Positions 26,565 to 35,458 of a DNA stretch of 64,000 nucleotides are shown here, one piece after another. The DNA is from Marinilabilia salmonicolor (GTDB lineage Bacteria > Bacteroidota > Bacteroidia > Bacteroidales > Marinilabiliaceae), in contig NZ_PVTS01000001.1 in the NCBI RefSeq assembly GCF_003003035.1, positions 310,001 through 374,000 on the forward strand, written 5' to 3'. The stretch's first letter is position 1. Every line of letters starts with the position of its first letter. The position numbers and the translations under genes are program-made. The notes beneath the pieces are model-generated. The model saw nothing but the letters and a program-made list of their open reading frames with translations. It searched no databases and had not been told where the DNA came from.

Positions 26565-26645
26565 TTTTTTACCAGGCTCTTTTTTTACCGGGGCTTTGCT
26601 CCCCGTTTCTCAATAAAGAATTTTCAATTTTTACCGACCGTCAAT

Positions 26646-27878
26646 ATGATTGGAATCATCGGTTTAAGCTATAAATCTGCTTCCCTGGATGTGCGGGAGT
26701 GTTTCGCTTTCAATAAGGATGATGTGAACAAACTGTCCAAATGCATCCTGTCAGGCAGCGAGGTGGATGGCATACTCATTCTTTCAACGTGTAATCGCAC
26801 GGAACTTTATTTTACTACTAAGTCAGGCTGCCTTAAGGGAGCTATGAAGCATATTGATCAATGTTTGCATGATTATGTTAGGCATTCAGCTGTTTCTAAA
26901 GAATTTTTCTATCATCTTTTTGACTCGGATGCGGTGGTTCATTTATTCAGGCTGATTTCCGGTCTGGAGTCTATGGTAGTTGGAGAATATCAGATTGTTT
27001 CCCAGATAAAAGAAGCTACTTCTCATGCACGTGAACAGGGAAATTTGGGGAAAGTGCTCGACCGGCTTTTTACGAAAGCATTGGAAGTGGGCAAACTGGT
27101 ACGTACCCGCACCGGAATCAGTAAAGGAGCTTTTTCGGTAAGTTACGCCGCAGTGGAAAAGTGCCGGGCTCATTTTTCTGACCTGGATCAACGAAAGATT
27201 CTGCTGGTTGGAGCGGGTGAAACCGGTGAGTTGGTAGTGAAAAACCTTTACAAGAGGGGATGTCGTTTTATCTCTATTGCCAACCGTACCATAAAAAAGG
27301 CACAGCAACTTGCTGATCGGTATGGGGCCGATATAATTCCCTTTGCTAAACTTCCGGGGGCGGTGTCCAATGCAGAAATTGTTATTTCTTCTGTTTCCGG
27401 AGAGCATCTGATCAACAAAGAAACCATATCTCATTCTCCTGAACATAAAATAATGATGATTGATTTGGGAGTACCACGGAATATTGACCCGTCATTAGGG
27501 GTTCTGAAAAATCTCAAGTTGCTGAATATTGACGACCTGCGACAGGTTGTGATTCAGAATGAAGAGAAAAAGAAAAGTTATTTCAATATTGCTGAAGAAA
27601 TTATTGCCACTAAAAGCGACGAGTTTCAGGATTGGCTGATGAGTCTGCGACTGGCTCCTACCATCCGGTATATTGTTTCGTCTGTTCGACAAATGCACAA
27701 TGACGGATTAAAAAATTTCAGCTCTGCTCATTCACAGGAAGAGGTGGATGCCATGGAAAAATATGGACGGCATTTGTCAGAAAAAGTCATCAATACCCTG
27801 GTTAAAAACCTGAAAATCAATACGGAGAATGGACGCAAAGAAGAACTTGTGCAGATGGTAAACCGGTTATTTGATTGA
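26646..27878 (+). CDS. hemA: Glutamyl-tRNA reductase
   Basis: A 410-residue NADPH-dependent enzyme reducing glutamyl-tRNA to glutamate-1-semialdehyde, the first committed step of C5-pathway heme synthesis. The nucleophile is C49 in STCNRTE. The Rossmann domain shows ILLVGAGETGELV (about 180-195) and a C-terminal dimerisation helix follows. It opens a six-gene cluster; the stop is 5 bases before hemC. Confidence 0.95.
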   Translation: MIGIIGLSYKSASLDVRECFAFNKDDVNKLSKCILSGSEVDGILILSTCNRTELYFTTKSGCLKGAMKHIDQCLHDYVRHSAVSKEFFYHLFDSDAVVHLFRLISGLESMVVGEYQIVSQIKEATSHAREQGNLGKVLDRLFTKALEVGKLVRTRTGISKGAFSVSYAAVEKCRAHFSDLDQRKILLVGAGETGELVVKNLYKRGCRFISIANRTIKKAQQLADRYGADIIPFAKLPGAVSNAEIVISSVSGEHLINKETISHSPEHKIMMIDLGVPRNIDPSLGVLKNLKLLNIDDLRQVVIQNEEKKKSYFNIAEEIIATKSDEFQDWLMSLRLAPTIRYIVSSVRQMHNDGLKNFSSAHSQEEVDAMEKYGRHLSEKVINTLVKNLKINTENGRKEELVQMVNRLFD

Positions 27879-27883
27879 GAAAT

Positions 27884-28807
27884 ATGGCCAAAAACAAGAT
27901 AAATATAGGAACACGAAGCAGTCAGCTGGCAATGTGGCAGGCGGAAGCCGTAAAAAAAGCTTTGCTGGAGACTTTTCAGAATACTCAGGTGGAGATTGTA
28001 CCCATCAATACCAAAGGAGATGCAGTGCTGGATGTGGCATTGTCGAAAATTGGGGATAAAGGACTTTTTACCAAAGAAATTGAGAATGCACTGCTGGATG
28101 GCAGAGTGGACGTGGCTGTTCACAGTCTGAAAGACCTTCCGACATTATTGCCGGAGGGACTTACCCTTGGAGGCGTTCTGCCACGCGGGGAAGTTCGTGA
28201 TGTTTTGGTTTCACGAGATGGACGTGGGTTAAACGAGTTGACATCAGCCGACAAGATAGGTACTTCCAGCCTGAGACGCCAGGCGCAGTTGCTGCATTTC
28301 AATCCGGAATTACAGGTGGTGGATATTCGTGGAAATGTCAACACCCGATTGAGGAAAATGGAAGAGGGGCATTGTGATGCTATGATCATGGCCGGTGCCG
28401 GTTTTATCCGTTTGGGACTGGAGGAGCGTATCACGGAATTTTTTCCTGTGGAGGTGATGCTTCCGGCGGTGAGTCAGGGGGCTGTGGCCATGGAGATCCG
28501 TGATAATGATCCGGAGATGACAGAAATTATAACTCAGATAACCGATCCCAAATCTTTACTGACAACTTCTGCGGAGCGTGTTTTTCTGAAAACCATCGAA
28601 GGAGGTTGTCAGGTTCCGGTAGCATGTTATTCTGAAGTGGATGGAGAAAAAATTACACTGACCGGATTGGTGGCTTCGGTGGACGGCAGTCAGTTGCTGA
28701 AAGAATCGGTGACCTGTTCCCTGGAGCATGCGAATGCAAATGCCCGGGAATTGGGCCAAAAGCTCTTGTTGGCCGGAGGCCGGGAAATATTAGGACAAAT
28801 ACGTTAA
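27884..28807 (+). CDS. hemC: Hydroxymethylbilane synthase
   Basis: A 307-residue enzyme polymerising four porphobilinogens into hydroxymethylbilane. The dipyrromethane cofactor is attached at C242 in EGGCQVPV. The N-terminal signature is NIGTRSSQLAMWQA. The ATG at 27884 is preferred to the TTG at 27875, which overlaps the hemA stop. Confidence 0.95.
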   Translation: MAKNKINIGTRSSQLAMWQAEAVKKALLETFQNTQVEIVPINTKGDAVLDVALSKIGDKGLFTKEIENALLDGRVDVAVHSLKDLPTLLPEGLTLGGVLPRGEVRDVLVSRDGRGLNELTSADKIGTSSLRRQAQLLHFNPELQVVDIRGNVNTRLRKMEEGHCDAMIMAGAGFIRLGLEERITEFFPVEVMLPAVSQGAVAMEIRDNDPEMTEIITQITDPKSLLTTSAERVFLKTIEGGCQVPVACYSEVDGEKITLTGLVASVDGSQLLKESVTCSLEHANANARELGQKLLLAGGREILGQIR

Positions 28808-28818
28808 AGTGATGTGAG

Positions 28819-29532
28819 ATGAGGAAACAACCAGTCATCATATCCACCTGGCCTGTCAGAGCAAATGACCGGTTTGCTGAAGTCCTGAGAGCAAAAGGGA
28901 TGCTGGTTTTGTCGTGTCCTATGATTGAAATTAACTTCCGGATTTTTTCTGTTCCGGATCGTCTGTCGGAATATGACTGGGTGGTTTTTACCAGTAAAAA
29001 CGGGGCAACCTCCTTTCTGGAACAACAATCTTTTCATCCCAATAACAAAATAGCAGTTATAGGGGAGGGAACAGCAACGCCTTTGAGAAGTTATGGTATT
29101 CAGCCCGATTATGTGGGGACGGGACATTCGGGGGTGGAGTTTGCCAGAGAACTGGTGGGATTGGTAGGTAAGGGTAAGCGTGTCCTGTTGGCTTTGGGAA
29201 ATCTTGCTCCGGATACTTTGTTTAACGCCCTGTCTTCTCAAAACATTGTAGAGCGCATTGATGTTTATGAAACCAGAAGCCCCGGTTCAATTGATCAGAT
29301 GGTGATAAATCAGATCAAAGGAGATGATTATGATTTTATTGCCGTGAGCAGTCCTTCTGCCATTAGAAATCTTTATGAACAGTTAGAAGAAACAGCCAAA
29401 CTCATGAGGATTGTAAGTATTGGAGAAACCACTTCAGATGCTGCCCGGGAAGTAGGTATAGAGCCGGTAGCTACTGCCCTGGAGCAGAGTTATGAAGGTC
29501 TGGCGCAATGTGTGCTTGAGATGATTGAATGA
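28819..29532 (+). CDS. hemD: Uroporphyrinogen-III synthase
   Basis: A 237-residue two-lobed protein that inverts ring D and closes the macrocycle. HemD is poorly conserved, but VVFTSKNGATSF in the first lobe and FIAVSSPSAIRNL plus IGETTSDAARE in the second are typical. It is 11 bases after hemC. Uroporphyrinogen III is the branch point to siroheme, which a sulfite reductase would need. Confidence 0.9.
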   Translation: MRKQPVIISTWPVRANDRFAEVLRAKGMLVLSCPMIEINFRIFSVPDRLSEYDWVVFTSKNGATSFLEQQSFHPNNKIAVIGEGTATPLRSYGIQPDYVGTGHSGVEFARELVGLVGKGKRVLLALGNLAPDTLFNALSSQNIVERIDVYETRSPGSIDQMVINQIKGDDYDFIAVSSPSAIRNLYEQLEETAKLMRIVSIGETTSDAAREVGIEPVATALEQSYEGLAQCVLEMIE

Positions 29533-29663
29533 AGTGGGGCATGGAGGAATGTAGAGAAATTGAATAGAATCTCCCTTTTAAATGGTATAAATATGATTCT
29601 GAACTAAAGGCTGATGTTTGCGATTCGGACTAATAAATTATTAAAAATCTAACAATCTATATT

Positions 29664-30647
29664 ATGAGTTTTCCAGTAACACGTCTCAGAAGATTACGCA
29701 AAACACCCGCCATCCGGAATATGGTGCGCGAAACCATCGTTAATAAGGACGATTTAATTATGCCTTACTTCGTTTGTCCCGGTGAAGGTGTGCAAAATCC
29801 CATAAAATCCATGCCCGGAAATTATCAGCATTCCATAGATATGTTGGTGAAAGAGGTAAAAGATCTTTACGAAACAACGGGTGTTGATAAAATTCTGCTT
29901 TTTGGTATTCCTGAAGAAAAGGATGAGGATGGTACGGTAGCCTGCAGTCAGCATGCAATTGTTCCCCGCGCTATTACAGCATTAAAAGAGGCTGTTCCTG
30001 AGGTGATGATTGTTGCGGATGTGTGTAACTGTGAATATACTACTCATGGTCATTGTGGAACGATTGTAGATGGTGACGTGAATAATGATCTTACCCTGAA
30101 GACGCTTGCTGCTCAGTCAGTGGCGCTGGCGGTTGCGGGAGCTGATATTATAGCACCCAGTGATATGATGGACGGCCGTGTGGCTGCCATTAGAAATGCT
30201 TTGGATGAGAATGGTTTTGAAAATACGCCCATCATGGCTTATTCGGCCAAATATGCTTCGGCTTTTTACGGGCCCTTCAGGGATGCTGCAGAAAGTGCCC
30301 CACAGTTTGGAGACCGTTCCACCTATCAGATGGATCCGGCCAATAGTGATGAGGCTTTGCGGGAAGTTCAGGAAGACATCAACGAAGGTGCCGATATGGT
30401 GATGGTGAAGCCGGCTCTGAGCTATCTGGATGTGATTAACCGGGTGAAATCAACTTTTAATATGCCGGTGGTTGCCTACAATGTAAGTGGCGAGTTTTCA
30501 ATGGTAAAGGCGGCCGCGCAAAATGGCTGGATTGATGAGCAGCGGATTATCCGTGAGATTCTTACTTCTATCAAAAGAGCCGGTGCTGACGTGATTATTA
30601 CCTATCATGCAAAGGAATTTATGTTGAATCAAATTCACTCAAAGTAA
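29664..30647 (+). CDS. hemB: Delta-aminolevulinic acid dehydratase
   Basis: A 327-residue TIM-barrel enzyme condensing two aminolevulinates to porphobilinogen. It has the Cys-rich zinc site DVCNCEYTTHGHCG, so it is the Zn-dependent form, and Schiff-base lysines in YSAKYASA and MVKPALSYLD. It follows hemD after 131 bases, a gap without clear promoter. Confidence 0.95.
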   Translation: MSFPVTRLRRLRKTPAIRNMVRETIVNKDDLIMPYFVCPGEGVQNPIKSMPGNYQHSIDMLVKEVKDLYETTGVDKILLFGIPEEKDEDGTVACSQHAIVPRAITALKEAVPEVMIVADVCNCEYTTHGHCGTIVDGDVNNDLTLKTLAAQSVALAVAGADIIAPSDMMDGRVAAIRNALDENGFENTPIMAYSAKYASAFYGPFRDAAESAPQFGDRSTYQMDPANSDEALREVQEDINEGADMVMVKPALSYLDVINRVKSTFNMPVVAYNVSGEFSMVKAAAQNGWIDEQRIIREILTSIKRAGADVIITYHAKEFMLNQIHSK

Positions 30648-30705
30648 GTTGTTGGATGACAAGTGTCTAATTTCTATTCTCTAACTTCTAAATTCTATTA
30701 ATTAT

Positions 30706-31998
30706 ATGACCACAACCAAAAGTATAGCAGCCTTTCAAAAAGCACGTAACCTAATGCCCGGAGGGGTGAACAGTCCTGTGCGTGCCTTCAAAAGTGTAGG
30801 AGGCGACCCGTTGTTTATTGACAGAGGAAAAGGATCAAGAATATGGGATATTGATGGTAATGAATACATTGATTTTGTGGCCTCCTGGGGGCCTCTGGTA
30901 CTTGGTCATGCCCGTGAGGAGATTGTGGAAGCTATTAGGGAAACTGCAGCCAAAGGAACCAGTTTCGGGGCTCCTACTTTACTCGAAAATCAGATGGCAG
31001 AGTTGATTGTTTCGATGGTTCCTTCGGTGGAAAAGGTGCGGATGGTTAACTCGGGTACGGAGGCTACCATGAGTGCCCTGCGATTGGCCAGGGGATATAC
31101 CGGACGTGACAAAGTGATCAAATTTGCAGGATGTTTTCATGGCCATTCCGATAGTTTTTTGATTCAGGCAGGTTCCGGTGCTATGACTTTGGGGTTGCCC
31201 GACAGTCCGGGTGTTACCAAAGCTGCAGCCGGCGATACCCTTATAGCCTCATACAATAATCTGGAATCGGTAGAGAAACTCTTTGAGGAGTATCCGGATG
31301 AGATTGCTGCAGTGATTGTTGAGCCGGTTCCCGGAAATATGGGAGTTATTCCTCCCCGTACCGGTTTTTTGCAGGGTTTGAAAGAGCTGACAGAAAAGTT
31401 CGGAACTTTGCTGATTTTTGATGAGGTCATCACCGGATTCAGGTTGGCACCCGGGGGTGCTCAGGAATATCTGGGGGTGACTCCCGATCTTACCACTATG
31501 GGCAAAATTATTGGTGGAGGTCTTCCGGTAGGAGCCTTTGGCGGACGTGCGGATATTATGGACCATCTGGCTCCTGAAGGGCCGGTTTATCAGGCGGGAA
31601 CATTATCAGGAAACCCTCTGGCTATGGCCGCCGGAAGCACGATGTTGAACATTCTTAATGAAAACCCGGAGATCTATGATGATATCGAAGACCTGGCTGC
31701 TTATTTGGAGTCAGGACTGCTCAAAAACCTTGAGGATTCGGGTGTTTCCGGAGTGGTAAACCGGGTCGGCGGTATGTTAACGCTTTTTTTTACAGAAGAA
31801 CATGAGGTGTTTGATTACGAGTTGGCTTCCTCCTGCGATACTCAACGGTATGCGCAGTATTTTCGCAAATCGCTGGAGAGTGGCATTTACCTGGCTCCGT
31901 CTCAGTTTGAGTGCACCTTTGTTTCCCAGGCACATACGATGGAAGAAATCAATCAACTGCTTGAGGCTTCAGCGAAAGCGTTGAATACATTGAAATAA
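30706..31998 (+). CDS. hemL: Glutamate-1-semialdehyde 2,1-aminomutase
   Basis: A 430-residue fold-type I PLP enzyme making 5-aminolevulinate. The PLP lysine is K267 in [17 protein letters not shown]. Other signatures are [15 protein letters not shown] at the start and [11 protein letters not shown]. It lies between hemB and hemE, all in the same direction. Confidence 0.95.
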   Translation: MTTTKSIAAFQKARNLMPGGVNSPVRAFKSVGGDPLFIDRGKGSRIWDIDGNEYIDFVASWGPLVLGHAREEIVEAIRETAAKGTSFGAPTLLENQMAELIVSMVPSVEKVRMVNSGTEATMSALRLARGYTGRDKVIKFAGCFHGHSDSFLIQAGSGAMTLGLPDSPGVTKAAAGDTLIASYNNLESVEKLFEEYPDEIAAVIVEPVPGNMGVIPPRTGFLQGLKELTEKFGTLLIFDEVITGFRLAPGGAQEYLGVTPDLTTMGKIIGGGLPVGAFGGRADIMDHLAPEGPVYQAGTLSGNPLAMAAGSTMLNILNENPEIYDDIEDLAAYLESGLLKNLEDSGVSGVVNRVGGMLTLFFTEEHEVFDYELASSCDTQRYAQYFRKSLESGIYLAPSQFECTFVSQAHTMEEINQLLEASAKALNTLK

Positions 31999-32033
31999 CG
32001 ATCGTGCGTCTCTACGGTCTGAAAAAATATAAA

Positions 32034-33062
32034 ATGCAAAATACACTATTGTTAAATAAACTAAAAGGCATTCCAACCGAACGTCCTCCCGTCTGGTTTA
32101 TGCGGCAGGCCGGTCGCATTCTTCCCAATTACAGAAAGCTGAAAGAGCAGTATGATTTTCACGAGCTGATGAGTGATCCCCGGCTGGCTTCTGAAGTGAC
32201 ATTGATGCCGGTTTATGATTTGGGAGTGGATGCCGCTATCTTGTTTTCGGATATTCTGGTGGTTCCGGTAGCTTTGGGGATGGATATGTCATTTACAGGC
32301 AGGGGGCCGGTTTTTGAACAACCACTGGCTGCTTTAAATGAGCCATATCAGGCACTCAGGCCTGATGCATCCCGACTGGAATATATTTACCGTAATATTG
32401 ATGCCATTATCACGGATCGCCCTGCCAATACTCCTTTAATTGGGTTTTGCGGAGCCCCGCTTACCACATTGTGTTATATGGTGCAGGGAACAGGAAAGGA
32501 TCCCAGTTTTCCGGATGTGGTGAAATATCTGTATCGCAACAAGGATGATGCACGGAAGTTGATTGATGCCATCGTGGATATGTCGGTGGTTTACGCACAA
32601 AACCAGATTAAGTATGGCGTAGATGTTTTCCAGCTTTTTGATACGCATGCCGGAGTTATACCGGCGGAGTTGTACCATGAACTTTTCTGGCCTGCAATAC
32701 AGAAAATATCACAGGCTGTTCGCGAAACAGGAACACCGTTTATTTATTTCCCCAAAGGACTGGGAACGGGATTGAAAAACGTAACACCCGATTTGGCCGA
32801 TTTTGTGAGCATCGATTGGCAAATGCCACTAAGAGATGCGCGTGAACTGGTACATCCGCAGGTGGGACTTCAGGGGAATATTGATCCGCGCCTGTTGTAT
32901 GCCTCCCGGGACGATATTGCCAAAGAGCTGGAAAAGTACATCCCCTTTTACCGGGAACATCCCAACCTGGTGCTTAATCTGGGGCATGGATTCTTGCCCG
33001 ACATTCCTTATGAAAATGCCAGGTTTGTGGTTGATTGGGTGAAAAATGCTCAATGGGGTTGA
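32034..33062 (+). CDS. hemE: Uroporphyrinogen decarboxylase
   Basis: A 342-residue enzyme converting uroporphyrinogen III to coproporphyrinogen III. The signatures PPVWFMRQAGRILPNY and FCGAPLTTLCYM are present. The ATG at 32034 is favoured over a GTG at 32004. It closes the cluster; coproporphyrinogen oxidase, protoporphyrinogen oxidase and ferrochelatase are not in this window. Confidence 0.95.
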   Translation: MQNTLLLNKLKGIPTERPPVWFMRQAGRILPNYRKLKEQYDFHELMSDPRLASEVTLMPVYDLGVDAAILFSDILVVPVALGMDMSFTGRGPVFEQPLAALNEPYQALRPDASRLEYIYRNIDAIITDRPANTPLIGFCGAPLTTLCYMVQGTGKDPSFPDVVKYLYRNKDDARKLIDAIVDMSVVYAQNQIKYGVDVFQLFDTHAGVIPAELYHELFWPAIQKISQAVRETGTPFIYFPKGLGTGLKNVTPDLADFVSIDWQMPLRDARELVHPQVGLQGNIDPRLLYASRDDIAKELEKYIPFYREHPNLVLNLGHGFLPDIPYENARFVVDWVKNAQWG

Positions 33063-33083
33063 TGAGGAAAATAATCTTCCTGT

Positions 33084-33602
33084 TTATTTGAGCAGTTGCA
33101 AGTATGCTTTCATGTAATCGGGTAAATCCACCGGAGTACGACTTGAAACAAGGTTTTTGTCAGTGACCACCGGTTCATCAACCCAATTGACCCCTGCGTT
33201 GGTCATGTCGTCTTTTATGGCACCTACACTGGTTGCTTTTCTGCCTTTTAGTATGCCTGCGGATATGGGCACCCATCCTGCGTGACATATTATGCCAATA
33301 GGCTTTCCGGCATCATCCATTTGCTTCACAAAATCAAGCACTTTGGAATAACGTCGCATCTTATCCGGGGCATAACCTCCCGGGATAATCAGTCCGTCAA
33401 ATTTTTTGTCATCCAGGTCGGCATACCCAATATCTGCAGTAGCGGGGAGTCCGTTTTTTCCGGTGTATTGCTTGCCCGGTTTTTCTCCGGCCAGCACTAC
33501 TTTAGCACCTGCCTCGCGTAAACGTATGACGGGGTACCATAATTCCAGGTCTTCAAAAATGTCGTGAATGACTGCAACGATTGTTTTGTCTTTAAGTTCC
33601 AT
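33084..33602 (-). CDS. DJ-1/PfpI-family protein
   Basis: A 172-residue class I glutamine amidotransferase-like protein of the DJ-1/PfpI group. The nucleophile is C106 in GIICHAGW, the acidic partner E17 is in DIFEDLE, and GLIIPGGYAPDKMR is typical of PfpI/YhbO deglycase or stress proteins. The exact activity (protease, deglycase or chaperone) is debated for the family. It is convergent with hemE, 21 bases away. Confidence 0.88.
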   Translation of the reverse strand: MELKDKTIVAVIHDIFEDLELWYPVIRLREAGAKVVLAGEKPGKQYTGKNGLPATADIGYADLDDKKFDGLIIPGGYAPDKMRRYSKVLDFVKQMDDAGKPIGIICHAGWVPISAGILKGRKATSVGAIKDDMTNAGVNWVDEPVVTDKNLVSSRTPVDLPDYMKAYLQLLK

Positions 33603-33710
33603 TGTCTTGTTTTTTCTGACTAACCAATGAGGTAGGGACATTGTTTAATGCGTAACTGGTTCCTTTTTTCTCTTTTAAAAAATGATTCTGTTTTCAGCCT
33701 GCTTTACTCA

Positions 33711-33941
33711 TGAATTTTCGTTATGAGATGGTCAAACAGCAAGAAATATTGACAACCGCAGATGAAATTGATGAAGGCAATAGTGAACTATTTTCAAATC
33801 AATTTTATGGAGGACGTTCATATTTCGCAGTTGGTTGATCATCGTAATAAATTATTTATGAATTATTCAGGTTATTGAGGACGGTTGGATTTTTCAGATA
33901 TTTGGACATCGGAATAGATTATTTGTGAATAATGCAGGTTA
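33711..33941 (+). repeat. 164-bp dispersed direct repeat, copy 2, plus a diverged tandem unit
   Basis: 33711-33874 matches 25989-26152. Its last 65 bases (33810-33874, GAGGACG to CAGGTTA) are followed after two bases by a second 65-base unit (33877-33941) with the same ends and about 74% identity. It separates the PfpI gene from the truncated reductase, whose stop lies only 23 bases beyond. It accounts for nearly all of the 361-base gap 33603-33963. Confidence 0.75.
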
Positions 33942-33963
33942 GATACAAGAACTGGCAGAGAAG

Positions 33964-35244
33964 CTATGTTCCGGCACTTCCTGTTTTTCTAATCCGTTCC
34001 AGAATCTTATGTCCATTTAGCGCTAGTGGACTGATTTCTTCATTTTCATCATTTTGACTGCTGATGTCTTTTAGTAATCCCTGTAATGGTAGCAATTGTT
34101 CTCCCGGAATATTCCTTAGAAAAAAATTTCGATGAACGCTCATCCGAATGTTATCCTCTCCAAGAGGTGTTAGGAATTCTGCCAGCCTAATCAGGTTGGA
34201 GGAGCTGATGTTTCCTTCAGGCAGTGGTAACTCCACCGAAAAGAGGCCCGACTGTTTTTGATCTCTTACATACCGGTAAACCCAATGGCGTGAGAGCAAC
34301 GGGAAGTTGATGTTACCCGGTTTTAGCGGTGTGCTGGGAGAAGGACTCAGTTCCTTTGAATCCAGAAGGTAGTTCTTTTCCTGCTTTATGTCGGGATAGT
34401 AGAAAGAGAAAAGTTTAAAGGCTTTCTCTCGTCCCAGATGATTAATAACTGATCGCAGGTTTAGGGCGTTTTTGGGGATGATTTCCTTGTTTTCAGCAAG
34501 TATGCGTTTGATTGTTTTTATGACGTATAGGATTTCAGTTTCTTCAAGAAATCCGGACAGGAGATATCCCGGCGTTGGAGCGGGGTAGGGGGATCCTCCG
34601 ATGAATACCCTGAAACCTCTTTTCCCTTCACGGGTAGTGGCAATAAACCCAATGTCGTTGTAGCGAGCCAGCGAGTTGTCACGGTAATCTCCGGCAAAAC
34701 CGATGCGGAGACCGGGGGGGAAGAGGGTGGGACTCGAAGGGTGGTTTAAAATTCTATTAAGCGCCAATACATGTGGTGTGGTGTCAAATTTCTCCTGGAA
34801 TGAAGTCCCTGCATCCTCCGGATTGGTTATATTTAGGATGTTGTGCGTGTTGCCCGAGATGTCGATTCCCTGAAAGAGCAGGTGCTCTAGTGTGGCGGGG
34901 ATGTGTTCGGTTGCAATAAAGGGAATATCAATTTCCTGCCGTGAGGTAAGGACAAGCAATCCCTGCCCATAATTTGAAGCTGTTTTGGCTATCGCAGTCA
35001 ATTGATGCGGTGAAAAACTTCCGCCGGTTGATTTTAGACGAATCTTTAAAGGTGTGCTTCCGCTTTGTTGGACTACTCCCAAAGTAGTTATGGTAGTGAT
35101 GGGGGGATTGGGTCCACTGTTTTTGTCAATTAAGTCTCTGATTTGTTTTTTTAGTTGTGCGATCTCTTCTCTGAGGAATCGTTCTTTTTGAGGTGTCAGT
35201 CCTGATGCGGAGTAGCTGTTGTTTACAATGATTTGGTTGCTCAT
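33964..35244 (-). CDS. Sulfite/nitrite reductase-like protein lacking its C-terminal siroheme domain
   Basis: A 426-residue protein matching the first three of four domains of siroheme sulfite/nitrite reductases. A coiled N-terminus (KERFLREEIAQLKKQIRDL) leads to a first ferredoxin-like half (KIRLKSTGG, LLVLTSRQEIDIPF), the first S/NiR domain (LRIGFAGDYRD, GFRVFIGGSPYP) and a second ferredoxin-like half (GLFSVELPLPEG, IRMSVHRNFFLRNIP). It ends where the second S/NiR domain, which holds the four Cys that bind [4Fe-4S]-siroheme, should begin. The whole protein has no cysteine. Electron transfer to sulfite is therefore not expected. A dispersed repeat follows directly. The frame is otherwise intact and keeps an elaborate leader, so it is either a recent truncation or reused. 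Confidence 0.75.
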   Translation of the reverse strand: MSNQIIVNNSYSASGLTPQKERFLREEIAQLKKQIRDLIDKNSGPNPPITTITTLGVVQQSGSTPLKIRLKSTGGSFSPHQLTAIAKTASNYGQGLLVLTSRQEIDIPFIATEHIPATLEHLLFQGIDISGNTHNILNITNPEDAGTSFQEKFDTTPHVLALNRILNHPSSPTLFPPGLRIGFAGDYRDNSLARYNDIGFIATTREGKRGFRVFIGGSPYPAPTPGYLLSGFLEETEILYVIKTIKRILAENKEIIPKNALNLRSVINHLGREKAFKLFSFYYPDIKQEKNYLLDSKELSPSPSTPLKPGNINFPLLSRHWVYRYVRDQKQSGLFSVELPLPEGNISSSNLIRLAEFLTPLGEDNIRMSVHRNFFLRNIPGEQLLPLQGLLKDISSQNDENEEISPLALNGHKILERIRKTGSAGT

Positions 35245-35280
35245 AGTTCTTGATTTTTAGCATGAAGGAATTGGTGGAAT

Positions 35281-35317
35281 AAAAAAAAAGGCCTCCTGAT
35301 TTTCAGAAGGCCTTTTT
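35281..35317 (-). terminator. Attenuator terminator in the reductase leader
   Basis: On the minus strand AGGCCTtCTGA-AAA-TCAGgAGGCCT is followed by nine T (35289-35281). It stands 37 bases before the reductase ATG, between promoter and gene, so it would stop transcription unless its 5' arm is captured. The upstream segment GGAAGGCTT in the leader can pair with the arm AAGGCCTTC. Confidence 0.8.
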
Positions 35318-35336
35318 CTATGAAAAAATGTCATTG

Positions 35337-35426
35337 CTATATGCACATAAGCCTTCCCTTGTGTATGCTGATTGGCATACACATGCACATAGAAAAACTT
35401 TTATTGAGTGCTTGGATGGCTGTCAT
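35337..35426 (-). CDS. Met/Cys-rich leader peptide (29 residues)
   Basis: ATG at 35426 to TAG at 35339-35337. The peptide has MCMCM at residues 13-17 and LMC at 26-28, so 8 of its 29 residues are Met or Cys. Right after the MCMCM codons, GTGTATGC and GCATACAC form a perfect 8-bp hairpin, and the codons for KGRL (AAGGGAAGGCTT) contain the antiterminator segment. A ribosome slowed at the Cys/Met codons would open the hairpin and free that segment to block the terminator at 35281-35317. This is the layout of a tRNA-charging attenuator. The downstream gene, a sulfur-assimilation type reductase, fits a Cys or Met signal. Confidence 0.72.
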   Translation of the reverse strand: MTAIQALNKSFSMCMCMPISIHKGRLMCI

Positions 35427-35450
35427 AATTCCTATTAAAATAGTGTGTTA

Positions 35451-35458
35451 CAAAGATA
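35451..35458 (-). promoter_or_regulatory. -7 element for the leader and reductase
   Basis: On the minus strand TATCTTTG fits TAnnTTTG, 24 bases before the leader-peptide ATG. The -33 region is weak. The remaining gap, 35459-36142, shows no gene or repeat that I can support. Confidence 0.5.
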
